Notes: generated by a model from the sequence alone, not told the origin. 23,379 nt of DNA from Rhodospirillaceae bacterium (GCA_016794075.1 JAEUKU010000339.1:1-23379); one strand, 5' to 3'. Numbered from the stretch's first letter, positions 13,288 to 21,064 are shown. Program-made: numbers and translations.

Positions 13288-13794
13288 ATGTCCCGTCTTT
13301 CCCTCTTCAACAGCCCGCTGCTGCTCGGCTTCGATCATTTCGAGCGCACCCTGGACCGCATCGCCAAGTCCGGGGCGGAAGGCTACCCGCCCTACAACAT
13401 CGAGCAGATCGGCGAAGACCGTCTGCGCATCACCCTGGCGGTGGCCGGCTTCGCGCTGGAGGACCTCGAGATCCAGATCGAGGACAACCAGCTGACCATT
13501 AAGGGCCGGCAAAGCGACGACCCGAGCCGGGTCTATCTGTATCGCGGCATCGCCGCCCGGCAGTTCCAGCGCAGTTTCGTGCTCGCCGAAGGGATCGAAG
13601 TGGTCGGCGCCGGGTTGGACAATGGGCTGCTTTCCGTTGATCTGCAGCGGCCGAAAGTGGTGAGCCAGGTTCGCACTGTGCCGATCCAGAAGGGCGGCGC
13701 GGAAGTGGCGAAAGGCGCCCCCGGGAAGAGCGTCGCCGGCAAGCCTGCCGGCGGCGGGGTTTCCGGACAGACCGTCGAGATCACCCGCGAGTGA
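13288..13794 (+). CDS. Hsp20/alpha-crystallin family small heat-shock protein
   Basis: Small heat-shock protein of 168 residues, a cytosolic ATP-independent holdase that binds unfolding proteins. The alpha-crystallin domain spans about residues 35-130. It starts at PPYNIEQIGEDRLRITLAVAGF, includes the AVAGFALEDLEIQIEDNQLTIKG strands and ends with the hallmark GLDNGLLSVDL. The N-terminus MSRLSLFNSPLLLGFDHFER is typical of alphaproteobacterial class A Hsp20 proteins. The tail (about 135-168) is glycine/alanine-rich. I chose the ATG at 13288-13290, 10 nt after AGGAGG (13272-13277); a TTG two codons upstream (13282) is a possible alternative. Transcription probably comes from an RpoH-like promoter, and translation appears controlled by a ROSE-like thermometer. 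A DUF1150 gene follows, a common partner in this class. Confidence 0.94.
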   Translation: MSRLSLFNSPLLLGFDHFERTLDRIAKSGAEGYPPYNIEQIGEDRLRITLAVAGFALEDLEIQIEDNQLTIKGRQSDDPSRVYLYRGIAARQFQRSFVLAEGIEVVGAGLDNGLLSVDLQRPKVVSQVRTVPIQKGGAEVAKGAPGKSVAGKPAGGGVSGQTVEITRE

Positions 13795-13884
13795 TACCGG
13801 GTGCCAGGCCGGCGTATTCCGGCGGAGGAATCGGCGCCAGCGCGCGGGTGCCGGACGAAGATGAGCGCGCCGATGGAGACCAAC

Positions 13885-14100
13885 ATGAGTGAGATCGATC
13901 GCATTCGCAGCTTGTCGCCGCAGGACATGCTGATGCTCGGCATCAAGGACATCGCCTACATCAAGGACATCGAGGTGGACGGCGAGACCGCCTTCGGGCT
14001 GTTCGCGGCCAACGGCAAGCCGCTGGCGGTGACCGCCGATCGCGCGGCCGCCGTGGCCACCGCGTGGCAGAACGGGCTGGCGCCCATGACCCTGCAATAG
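13885..14100 (+). CDS. DUF1150 family protein
   Basis: Small protein of 71 residues recognised as DUF1150, a family of unknown function largely limited to Alphaproteobacteria. The typical core is LSPQDMLMLGIKDIAYIKDIEV followed by GLFAANGKPLAVTADRAAAVATA. I chose the ATG at 13885-13887 because GGAG (13875-13878) lies 6 nt upstream; an in-frame ATG at 13861 lacks a ribosome site. It begins 90 nt after hsp20 on the same strand and is probably in the same transcript, so its level may rise with heat. The last 15 nt, including the stop codon, are repeated exactly in tandem just after the gene. Confidence 0.85.
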   Translation: MSEIDRIRSLSPQDMLMLGIKDIAYIKDIEVDGETAFGLFAANGKPLAVTADRAAAVATAWQNGLAPMTLQ

Positions 14101-14115
14101 ATGACCCTGCAATAG
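14086..14115 (+). repeat. tandem 15-bp direct repeat at the end of the DUF1150 gene
   Basis: ATGACCCTGCAATAG occurs at 14086-14100 (the last codons M-T-L-Q-stop) and again exactly at 14101-14115, giving a second in-frame stop. Confidence 0.97.
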
Positions 14116-14239
14116 CGCACCGCCGCAATCGATGCCGCGAGCGCGGCTGCGGCTATCTTCACGCCAGATAAAGACCGCCCAAATAAAGACTACTTTGTAT
14201 CCATTGAAGAATATCGGGACAGGGCGGTCACTTAGCGTC

Positions 14240-14271
14240 CTTCGTTGAACGAAGCTTAATCCTTCCATAAC
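14240..14271 (+). promoter_or_regulatory. possible promoter with palindromic operator for the pentapeptide-repeat gene
   Basis: CTTCGTT-G-AACGAAG (14240-14254) is a perfect inverted repeat. TTGAAC (14245-14250), a -35-like hexamer, lies within it, and CATAAC (14266-14271) follows at 15 bp. A protein bound to the palindrome would cover the -35. By-eye call; spacing is shorter than ideal. Confidence 0.3.
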
Positions 14272-14319
14272 CACTTATCCCGCACTCTTCCCGCCGGACC
14301 GAGGGCGGATATTGCGGGG

Positions 14320-15555
14320 GTGCGCGTGGATTTGCAGGCGTTGAAGGCGATGTTCGTGGCCCATCGGGCTTGGCTCCGCAACGAGCGCGGCGGCAAGCGG
14401 GCCGATCTGTCCTTGAAGACCTTCCGCGACCTCAAGCTGGTGAACCTGCAGCTGCCGAAGAGCAAGATGACCGGGGTCCAGCTGCTGAACTGCGATCTCA
14501 CCAGCGCCAATATCAGTCAGAGCGACCTGTTCGCCGCCAATCTGGCGGGCACCAAGTTCGTCGACGCCGATTGCCGCGACTGTGATTTCCGCGGCGCCAA
14601 CCTGATCGGCGCGGATTTCTCCGGCGCGCAGCTCTCCGGCACGGATTTCCGCGAAGGCTCGCTGCTGGTCAACACCGGCGGCGACATGGCCCCGCCCAAG
14701 CGCGACGAATGGGTCAGCGACAAGACCGACACCGCCATGAACCGCGCCAACCTGACCGGCGCGAAGCTGCGCAAATCGATCATCCGCAAGGCCGATCTCT
14801 CAGGCGCCATCCTGCGCAACGCCGACCTGGCCGGCGCCAATCTCGAAGGCACCTCGCTGAAGGACGCCGATCTGCGCGGCGCCAACCTCTCCGGCTGCGA
14901 CCTCTCCAACGTGCAGCTCAACCGCGCGGTCATCGACGGCGCGTCGCTCGACGGCGCCAACCTGACCGACGCCAACGTCTTCGGCGTCGACCTGACCAAG
15001 GCGGTCTACGGCTTCCTCGACACCTCGACCACCGTCACCGTCGACGATTCGGCGGAGACCCAGGCGCTGGTCACCGAGATGATCATCGCCCATGAGCGCT
15101 GGGTGACGTCGTCCGGCGTCGACGGCCAGCGCGCCGATTTCTCGAATGCCGACCTTTCGGGCAACGACTTCTCCGGCCACAACCTGCGCGGCGCCCTGTT
15201 CGTCGAGGCGCGGCTGCGCTCGGCCAAGTTCAACCGCACCACGCTCGATCTCGCCGATTTCACGAAAGCCGACCTGACCGGCGCCAGTTTCAGCGGCGCC
15301 AATCTGCGCGGCACCAATTTCACCGGCGCCAATCTGCGGCGCACCGATTTCCGCAAGTCGGACCTCAGCGTCGAGACCGCGGTGCTGGCCGACGGCTCGA
15401 CCCGCGAATGGCTGCCGCGATTCGTCGAATGCACGCTGGATGACGCGAATTTCACCGACGCCAAGGCCAGCCGCGTGATCGCCAAGGGCGTCTCCGCCCA
15501 CAACACGGTCGGCGACAAGAGCTTCCTGCAATTGCTGATGCCGAGCGCCGCGTAG
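14320..15555 (+). CDS. pentapeptide-repeat protein, two-module
   Basis: Protein of 411 residues made largely of pentapeptide repeats of the A(D/N)LXX type, which fold into a right-handed four-sided beta helix. There are two repeat blocks, about 28-230 and 265-380. Each is preceded by the same lead-in: an AHRAW or AHERW motif, then a short loop and a (K/Q)RAD(L/F)S entry into the helix. This suggests an internal duplication. No membrane segment, signal peptide or catalytic domain was recognised. Some pentapeptide proteins mimic DNA and protect gyrase, but the sequence gives no reason to assign that role here. The GTG at 14320 is the first possible start; a GTG at 14326 is equally possible and has the G-rich stretch 14314-14320 at better spacing. 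Transcribed convergently with ptsN. Confidence 0.88.
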   Translation: MRVDLQALKAMFVAHRAWLRNERGGKRADLSLKTFRDLKLVNLQLPKSKMTGVQLLNCDLTSANISQSDLFAANLAGTKFVDADCRDCDFRGANLIGADFSGAQLSGTDFREGSLLVNTGGDMAPPKRDEWVSDKTDTAMNRANLTGAKLRKSIIRKADLSGAILRNADLAGANLEGTSLKDADLRGANLSGCDLSNVQLNRAVIDGASLDGANLTDANVFGVDLTKAVYGFLDTSTTVTVDDSAETQALVTEMIIAHERWVTSSGVDGQRADFSNADLSGNDFSGHNLRGALFVEARLRSAKFNRTTLDLADFTKADLTGASFSGANLRGTNFTGANLRRTDFRKSDLSVETAVLADGSTREWLPRFVECTLDDANFTDAKASRVIAKGVSAHNTVGDKSFLQLLMPSAA

Positions 15556-15594
15556 CGCGGCCGGCGTCCCTCGATCCCTGCGCCGCCGGCGCGC
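15555..15594. terminator. possible hairpin between the convergent pentapeptide-repeat gene and ptsN
   Basis: The 39-nt gap can fold with GCGCG-CCGGCG (15555-15566, one bulged G) against CGCCGG-CGCGC (15584-15594). No T tract follows on either strand, so a terminator role is only suggested by position. Confidence 0.35.
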
Positions 15595-16058
15595 TAGGCC
15601 GCGTGGCTCTTCGCGGTATCGGTCAGGAGCGCGTAGATGGCGTCGGTCTGGTCTGCGCCGCGCAGTTTCTCGCACACCGACTTGTCGCGCAGCAGGCGGC
15701 TCACCCGGGCCAATGCCTTGAGATGATCCGCGCCGGCCCCTTCCGGCGCCAGGAGCAGGAAGACGAGGTCGACCGGCTGCTCGTCGATGGCATCGAAATC
15801 GACCGGCTCGTCGAGCCGGGCGAACAAGCCGAACAACTCCTTGATGTCCGGCAGCTTGCCGTGCGGGATGGCGATGCCGTTGCCGACTCCGGTGGTGCCG
15901 AGGCGCTCGCGCTCCAGCAGCACGTCGAAGACGGCGCGTTCATGCATCCCGGTCAGCTCCGCCGCGCGCTTGGCCAGCTCCTGAAGCACGTGCTTCTTGC
16001 TGGTCGCCTTCAACCGCGGCATGACCCGCGCCGGCGTGATGAGATCTTCGATTTCCAT
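15594..16058 (-). CDS. ptsN: PTS IIA-like nitrogen regulatory protein PtsN (EIIA-Ntr)
   Basis: EIIA-Ntr, the terminal phosphoacceptor of the nitrogen-related phosphotransferase chain (EI-Ntr, NPr, EIIA-Ntr), has 154 residues. It regulates targets by protein contact rather than moving sugar. The PTS_EIIA type 2 fold is clear: LERERLGTTGVGNGIAIPHGKLP contains the phosphorylated histidine, His66, and LVFLLLAPEGAGADHLKALARVSRLLRD follows. I chose the ATG at 16056-16058 because AAGGA (16066-16070) lies 7 nt upstream; an in-frame ATG at 16100 adds 14 residues not typical of the family. It follows hpf on the same strand, the classical rpoN-hpf-ptsN order, and probably shares its promoter. Confidence 0.95.
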   Translation of the reverse strand: MEIEDLITPARVMPRLKATSKKHVLQELAKRAAELTGMHERAVFDVLLERERLGTTGVGNGIAIPHGKLPDIKELFGLFARLDEPVDFDAIDEQPVDLVFLLLAPEGAGADHLKALARVSRLLRDKSVCEKLRGADQTDAIYALLTDTAKSHAA

Positions 16059-16136
16059 GAATGCGTCCTTGGAATCCCAATTCGCGGCTAGCGCCCGCAC
16101 ATATGCCAGATCGCCGGAAACGTCGCTCCGCCGCGC

Positions 16137-16724
16137 CTACTCGGCGGCCTTCGCCTCGAGGCGCGGGTCGACCCAACCGATATTTCCGTCGTTACGCCGG
16201 TAAACCATGTTCAAACCGCCGTGGCCCTTGTTCAGGAACATCATGGCCTTGAGATCCGCGAGGTCCAGGCGCATCACCGCTTCGCCGACGGTCAAGGTCG
16301 GAATCTCGGTCTGCATCTCCGCGATGACCGCCGGCGCTTCGCTGCCGTTGGCGGAATGGACATCGGCCTCTTCCTCCTCCTGCGGCGCCAGGATGTATTG
16401 CGCGGCGCGGAACGATTCGATCTCGGCGCGGTGATGGTCGCGCAGCCGGCGCTTGTGACGGCGCAGCCGCTTGGCCAAGTGATCCAGCGCCTCGTCGAAG
16501 GCCGCGTAGACCTGCGCGGCGGAGGCTTCCGCCTGCATGTGGATGCCGCGGCCGATATGCACCGCGAGATCGGCCACGAACAGATGCGAGTCCTTCGAGA
16601 AGGTGACGCCCGCCTCGATCGGATTGCCGAAATACTTGCCGATAGCGCGATCGAGGTTCTGCGCGACGTGGGTCCGCAGTGCCTCGCCGACGTCGATGTT
16701 CTTACCTTTGACCGTCAGATTCAT
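16137..16724 (-). CDS. hpf: ribosome hibernation promoting factor, long form
   Basis: Long-form HPF of 195 residues binds the 30S decoding region in starved cells and promotes 100S ribosome dimers. The N-terminal S30AE domain is at about 1-105 (MNLTVKGKNIDVGEALRTHV, FSKDSHLFVADLAVHIGRG, LDHLAKRLRRHKRRLRDHH). An acidic linker (about 115-135) leads to the C-terminal dimerisation domain (about 138-190) with LTVGEAVMRLDLADLKAMMFLN and GGLNMVYRRNDGNIGWVDP. The C-terminal domain separates it from the short HPF/YfiA proteins of enterobacteria. I chose the ATG at 16722-16724 because the conserved fold begins there; the ribosome site is weak (GGA). A good sigma-70-type promoter lies about 77 nt upstream, so hpf and ptsN can be expressed apart from rpoN. 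Confidence 0.94.
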   Translation of the reverse strand: MNLTVKGKNIDVGEALRTHVAQNLDRAIGKYFGNPIEAGVTFSKDSHLFVADLAVHIGRGIHMQAEASAAQVYAAFDEALDHLAKRLRRHKRRLRDHHRAEIESFRAAQYILAPQEEEEADVHSANGSEAPAVIAEMQTEIPTLTVGEAVMRLDLADLKAMMFLNKGHGGLNMVYRRNDGNIGWVDPRLEAKAAE

Positions 16725-16807
16725 GATTACTGTCCAACAGACGGGTCTCACGCCAAAGGCGGCCATTCGGCCTTGCCGTTTTTCGCCCGTCCCGGCGGCG
16801 GGCCGGG

Positions 16808-16836
16808 ACCATATGTACCGCCCCCTGCCAAGTCAA
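16808..16836 (-). promoter_or_regulatory. sigma-70-type promoter of hpf-ptsN
   Basis: On the minus strand TTGACT (16831-16836) and TATGGT (16808-16813) are separated by exactly 17 bp. Predicted start near 16801, leader about 77 nt. The first leader nucleotides fall in a perfect hairpin, GTCCCGG-N7-CCGGGAC (16789-16809). Confidence 0.6.
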
Positions 16837-16879
16837 GGGCGGGCTCCCTGTCAGGCCCGTGGGAATGATGTAACGCGGC

Positions 16880-18427
16880 TCAAGCCGAACGCAAGGACTT
16901 CTCGCGCCGGCGCTGCACGGAAGATGGAATTTTGAGCGATTCCCGATACTTAGCCACGGTCCGCCGGGCGATGTCGACGCCCTCTTTCTTGAGCAGGGTG
17001 ACCAGCTGGTCGTCGGAGAGAATCGCCTCCGCCGGCTCCTTGTCGATCAATTCCTTAATGCGCGAGCGGACCGCCTCGGCCGAGTGGCTGTCGGCGCCGT
17101 CGGCGGCCTGGATCGCGGCGCTGAAGAAATAGCGCAGCTCGAACAGGCCGCGCGGCGTGGCCATGAACTTGTTGGCGGCGACGCGGCTGACCGTGCTCTC
17201 GTGCATGCCGATCGCTTCGGCGATGTCGCGCCGGATCAGCGGCTTCAGGTGCTTCACGCCATGGAGGAAGAACATCTCCTGCTGGCGCACGATCTCGCTC
17301 GCCACTTTCAGGATCGTGGTGGCGCGCTGGTGCAGCGTCTTCACCAGCCAGTTGGCGGCGGAGAGCCGGTCGGCGAGGTAGTCCTTGTCCGCCTTGCTCT
17401 GCGTCTTGGTGGTGACCTTGGCGTGGTATTGCTGGTTGACCAGCAGGCGCGGAAGATTGTCGCTGTTGAGCTCCACCGACCATGAACCGTCGGGCAGGCG
17501 ATGCACCAGGATGTCGGGCTGGATCGCCTGCACCTCGGTGCGGTCGAAGGCATAGCCGGGGCGCGGATTGAGGTTGCGGATCTCAGCCGCCATATCCGCC
17601 AGGTCCTCGGCATCGACGCCGCAGAGCTTCATCAGCTGGGCGCGGTCGTGCTTGGCCAGCAGGTCGAGATGGTCGAGCAGGGTCTGCATGGCCGGATCGA
17701 GCCGGTCCAGTTCCTTCAGCTGCAAGGCCAGGCATTCGGCGAGGTTGCGCGCGGCGACGCCGATCGGATCGAATTGCTGGATCTTCTTCAGCACCGCCTC
17801 GACCAGCTCGAAGCCGCAGCCGAGCCGCTCGGCCAGCGCGGCGAGGTCGCCCTGCACATAGCCCGCCTCGTCGATCAGATCGATGATCTGCAGCCCGATC
17901 AGGCGCTCGGTCGGGTCGACGATCTCGATGCCGAGCTGCTGCTCGAGATGCTCGCGCAGCGTGAGCTCGCGCGAGAGCGATTCGCCGTAATCGCCGTCCT
18001 GGTCGGGGAAATCGCCGCGGCCGGAGCCGACCTTCCAATTGGCCTGGCCGGATGCCTCGCCGTACTCGGCGCCGGGCGCGCGCGCCGGATCGCCCGCGGC
18101 ATCGCTGCCGGTGTCGGAATAGTCGTTGTCATAATCGGCGTCGATCGGCGAATCCTTGGCGCTCGGCAGCGCTTCGCGGTCGCCGAACTCCTTGGCGTCC
18201 AGCATCGCTTCCGGCTCGCCCAGCTCGGGCGCGCTGGGGCTGTCGGGAGATCCGGCGCTCTCCTGATCGTCGGCCCGCTCCAGCAGCGGGTTGCGCTCCA
18301 GCTCTTCCTCGACATAGGCCACCAGGTCCTGATTCGACAACTCCAGCAGCTTGATCGCCTGCTGGAGCTGGGGCGTCATGACGAGGGACTGCGCCTGGCG
18401 CAGATCTAAACGTTGCGATACGGCCAT
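16880..18427 (-). CDS. rpoN: RNA polymerase sigma-54 factor
   Basis: Sigma-54 of 515 residues directs RNA polymerase to -24/-12 promoters that need AAA+ activators. The glutamine/leucine-rich activator-interacting region I is at about 1-52 (LDLRQAQSLVMTPQLQQAIKLLELSN, then EEELERNPLLE). An acidic, poorly conserved region II follows at about 53-145, rich in Asp, Glu, Ser and Gly. Next come the core-binding domain (about 150-340) and the DNA-binding region with a helix-turn-helix near RRDIAEAIGMHESTVSRVAANK. The RpoN box ARRTVAKYRES begins near residue 487. The ATG at 18425-18427 lies 12 nt after the lptB stop, so transcription from lptB is likely. The protein is slightly long because region II is expanded. 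Confidence 0.97.
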   Translation of the reverse strand: MAVSQRLDLRQAQSLVMTPQLQQAIKLLELSNQDLVAYVEEELERNPLLERADDQESAGSPDSPSAPELGEPEAMLDAKEFGDREALPSAKDSPIDADYDNDYSDTGSDAAGDPARAPGAEYGEASGQANWKVGSGRGDFPDQDGDYGESLSRELTLREHLEQQLGIEIVDPTERLIGLQIIDLIDEAGYVQGDLAALAERLGCGFELVEAVLKKIQQFDPIGVAARNLAECLALQLKELDRLDPAMQTLLDHLDLLAKHDRAQLMKLCGVDAEDLADMAAEIRNLNPRPGYAFDRTEVQAIQPDILVHRLPDGSWSVELNSDNLPRLLVNQQYHAKVTTKTQSKADKDYLADRLSAANWLVKTLHQRATTILKVASEIVRQQEMFFLHGVKHLKPLIRRDIAEAIGMHESTVSRVAANKFMATPRGLFELRYFFSAAIQAADGADSHSAEAVRSRIKELIDKEPAEAILSDDQLVTLLKKEGVDIARRTVAKYRESLKIPSSVQRRREKSLRSA

Positions 18428-18439
18428 GTTGGCCCAAAG

Positions 18440-19351
18440 CTAGAGAGAGAACCTTTCGCCAAGGTAAACACGGCGCACGGCCGGGTCATTCACAATTTCA
18501 GCCGGCGTGCCTTCGGCCAGCACGCCGCCCTCGGCAAGGACGTAAGCGCGGTCGACGATGTCGAGCGTGTCGCGCACGTTGTGATCGGTGATCAGCACGC
18601 CGATGCCGCGATCCTTGAGATGCGACACCAAGTCGCGAATATCGGCGACGGCGATCGGATCGATGCCGGCCAGCGGCTCGTCCAGCAGCACGTAGTTCGG
18701 ATTGGCCGCCAGGCAGCGGGCGATCTCCACGCGGCGCCGCTCGCCGCCCGAGAGCGCCGTCGCCGCGACGCTGCGCAAATGGCCGACGGAGAAATCGGCG
18801 AGCAGCTGGTTGAGCCGCGCCTCGCGCGCGCCGCGGTCGGGCTCGGTCACCTCGAGCACCGCCATGATGTTGTCGGCCACGTTCATGCCGCGGAAGATCG
18901 AGCTTTCCTGCGGCAGATAGGCGATGCCGCCGCGGGCCCGCAGATACATCGGCAGGTCGGTGACCTCCTCGCCGTCGAGATAGATGGCGCCGGAATCGGC
19001 CTTGGTCAGGCCGGTCATGATGTAGAAGCAGGTCGTCTTGCCGGCGCCGTTGGGGCCGAGCAGGCCGACCGCCTCGCCGCGCCGGACGCCGATGGTGACG
19101 TCGCGCAGCACCGGGCGGCGGCGATATTGCTTGCCGATGTGATAGGCGACCAGCCCCTCGACCGTGGTCGGATCGACCGCGACGCCGTTGACCACGAAGG
19201 TCGCGTGCCCGGAGCCGGCGGCACCGTTACCCACGGGATGGGCGACGCCGTTCGCCGGCGCCTCGCGCGCGGCCTGGCCGCTCGCCGCATCGGCGGCGGC
19301 GCCCGGCTGGCCGGTCTTGCGGCTGCCCGTCTCGGTGTCGTGCCGGATCAT
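18440..19351 (-). CDS. lptB: LPS export ABC transporter ATP-binding protein LptB
   Basis: ATPase of the LptB2FGC complex that extracts lipopolysaccharide from the inner membrane. The 303-residue protein has a Walker A GPNGAGKTT (99-107), Q loop YLPQESSIFRG (145-155), signature LSGGERRRVEIAR (200-212), Walker B YVLLDEP (220-226) and H-loop His257 in ITDHN. All catalytic residues are present. The ATPase core starts near residue 66, so about 60 residues precede it that typical LptB proteins (about 240) lack; this part is Ala/Gly-rich and contains HATFVVNGVAVDPTTVEG. The start is supported by the ATGA overlap with the lptA stop codon, which indicates translational coupling. In-frame later starts would shorten the extension, so its reality should be tested. 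Confidence 0.95.
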   Translation of the reverse strand: MIRHDTETGSRKTGQPGAAADAASGQAAREAPANGVAHPVGNGAAGSGHATFVVNGVAVDPTTVEGLVAYHIGKQYRRRPVLRDVTIGVRRGEAVGLLGPNGAGKTTCFYIMTGLTKADSGAIYLDGEEVTDLPMYLRARGGIAYLPQESSIFRGMNVADNIMAVLEVTEPDRGAREARLNQLLADFSVGHLRSVAATALSGGERRRVEIARCLAANPNYVLLDEPLAGIDPIAVADIRDLVSHLKDRGIGVLITDHNVRDTLDIVDRAYVLAEGGVLAEGTPAEIVNDPAVRRVYLGERFSL

Positions 19352-20328
19352 TGCGTCACCGCAGCCCCGCCGCCCGCATCCTCGGTCTTGTCCTTCTTCT
19401 TGATGAGCGTGCGGACGCGCTCGCCGCTGGCCGGCAGCAGGCGGCTGATGTCGTTCTTCAGGTCGAGCTCGGCGCGGCCGCCGGTATAGCGGTTCTCCTT
19501 GCTGTTGATCACCACATTGCCGGTGAGCACGGCGATCTCGGTATCCGGGTTGTAGGCGAGCTTGTCGCTGAAAGCGGTCTGGTCCTTCTTGTCGACGCGC
19601 ACATGGCCCTGGGCGTCCAGCTGCGACAGATCCGAGCCGCCGCCGTCATCGTTCACGCCGGAAGCGTCCGCTTGGCCATCGTCGCGGAAATAGCCGGTCG
19701 CCTCGTCGGCGTGGATGGTGGTCTCCTCGCGCACGATGACCACCGCGCCCTTGGCCACCACCGCGTCGCGGTCGCGCCAGTATTCGATCTGGTCGCGCGC
19801 GGTCACCGTCTCCTTGTCGGTTTCGACCTTCAGGTTGTTGCCGGTCAGGATCATCACCCGCGAAGCTTCCTGGTATTCGGCGCGGTCGCCGTAGGAGGTG
19901 GATCTCTTGGTGCGGATCTTGACGTTGCCGATCGCTTCCCAGCTCTCGATCTCGTCGTTCTCGTCGAGATGGGCGATCAGCGTATCGGCCGCGATCGAGG
20001 TCTCGCCCTGCTGCGCCAGCGCGTTGCCGCGCGCGGTATAGGTGCGGCTGTCGCGCTTCCATTCGATGCCGTTCTCGGCCGAGATCTCGATCGGCTCGTC
20101 CTCGTTGTCGAGGCCGAAGCCGCCGCCCGAAGCCGCCGCCGCGCCGGCTTCCTGCGCCGCCGCGGGGGCGACGCCGCCCGGCCAGGCGAGCGCGAGGAAC
20201 AGCGCCAGCAGGGCCGGGCCGGCCACAAGCCGGGCGGCAAGCAGCAGGGCGAGAAGACGCCAGGTGCCAAGGAACGGCCCGCCCGCCGCGATCGATGCTG
20301 GCGCCGCGCTCATCCGTCCCGCCCTCAT
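19348..20328 (-). CDS. lptA: LPS transport periplasmic protein LptA (OstA-like), long form
   Basis: LptA is the periplasmic bridge that carries lipopolysaccharide from LptC to LptD. A hydrophobic signal segment lies at about 24-58, ending near AAAQEA. The OstA/LptA beta-jellyroll region then runs from about 75 (DEPIEISAENGIEWKRDSRTYTARGNALAQQG) to 300, with repeated strands such as AIGNVKIRTKR and AVLTGNVVINSKENRYTGGRAELDL. At 326 residues it is much longer than the enterobacterial protein (about 185), with an extra Gly/Asp-rich loop near 225-240 in the middle. The ATG at 20326-20328 overlaps the lptC stop (ATGA); an ATG at 20311-20313 is an alternative start. Confidence 0.9.
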   Translation of the reverse strand: MRAGRMSAAPASIAAGGPFLGTWRLLALLLAARLVAGPALLALFLALAWPGGVAPAAAQEAGAAAASGGGFGLDNEDEPIEISAENGIEWKRDSRTYTARGNALAQQGETSIAADTLIAHLDENDEIESWEAIGNVKIRTKRSTSYGDRAEYQEASRVMILTGNNLKVETDKETVTARDQIEYWRDRDAVVAKGAVVIVREETTIHADEATGYFRDDGQADASGVNDDGGGSDLSQLDAQGHVRVDKKDQTAFSDKLAYNPDTEIAVLTGNVVINSKENRYTGGRAELDLKNDISRLLPASGERVRTLIKKKDKTEDAGGGAAVTQ

Positions 20329-21047
20329 CCGCCTGGGCCCTTCTGCTTGGGATAAATCTTCATGTATGCCTTGCCGGTGAATTCGATGGTGTCGCCATCA
20401 TCAAGTACCTTGAAGCCCTGGGCAATGATTTCACCATCCCCGTTCTGACCCTCGACCGGATCGCTGCCCTCGGCCGTTTTTGCCTTCAAATCGATGGTGG
20501 CGCTGTCGGTCTGGAACGACAAGCCGTTGTCGTGGAACAAGGTCACGTCGCCGTTGAGGGTCACGATGTCCGAATCACGGTCCAGCATGCCCTCGCTCGC
20601 CGTCACCGCGACATAGGCGCCGCTGCCCATGATGATGTCGGCCAGCGGCTTTTTCAGGGCGATGTGGCGGTCGTCGCCTTCGGCATGCGAGGCCGCCTGG
20701 GCGGTGATGCTGAAGGGGCGGCCCTGCTCGTCCTTGCCGTCGTATTTGACGTCGCTGACGGTGACCTCGGCCTTGGTTGCACCCTGCTCGGCGCCCTCGA
20801 CAATGGTCACGTCGACCGTGGTGTCGCGCGACTGGAACCACCAATAGACCAGATAGCCGACGGTCACGACCGCGATCAGCGGCAGGGCGATCTTCAGCAG
20901 GCGCACCGGCGTGCGGCGCCGGCGGATGCCGCGGGCGATCGGGCGCGGCGGCGCGGCTGGCCGCGTCCGGCCGGGCTGCGCGGCGGAATCCGGCGCCGCG
21001 CTCTGCGGCGCTGCGTCGGGACCGGGAGCCGGCAGGTCCTGGGTCAT
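20325..21047 (-). CDS. lptC: LPS export protein LptC
   Basis: LptC, anchored in the inner membrane, receives lipopolysaccharide from LptB2FG and passes it to LptA. The 240-residue chain has a Pro/Ala-rich cytoplasmic start (1-40), an arginine cluster (42-45), one membrane segment (about 50-70, LLKIALPLIAVVTVGYLVYWW) and a periplasmic LptC/OstA-like domain (about 80-235). Recognisable blocks are VSDVKYDGKDEQGRPFSITAQ and VTLNGDVTLFHDNGLSFQTD. The cytoplasmic part is longer than in E. coli, as often in Alphaproteobacteria. It follows kdsD after 17 nt and overlaps lptA by the ATGA junction. Confidence 0.92.
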   Translation of the reverse strand: MTQDLPAPGPDAAPQSAAPDSAAQPGRTRPAAPPRPIARGIRRRRTPVRLLKIALPLIAVVTVGYLVYWWFQSRDTTVDVTIVEGAEQGATKAEVTVSDVKYDGKDEQGRPFSITAQAASHAEGDDRHIALKKPLADIIMGSGAYVAVTASEGMLDRDSDIVTLNGDVTLFHDNGLSFQTDSATIDLKAKTAEGSDPVEGQNGDGEIIAQGFKVLDDGDTIEFTGKAYMKIYPKQKGPGG

Positions 21048-21064
21048 GACCGCGCCGATCCGCC

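Noticed and set aside
14134..14147. GCCGC-GAGC-GCGGC hairpin after DUF1150 as a terminator
   Set aside because: Only 5 bp with no T tract; not better than background in such GC-rich sequence.
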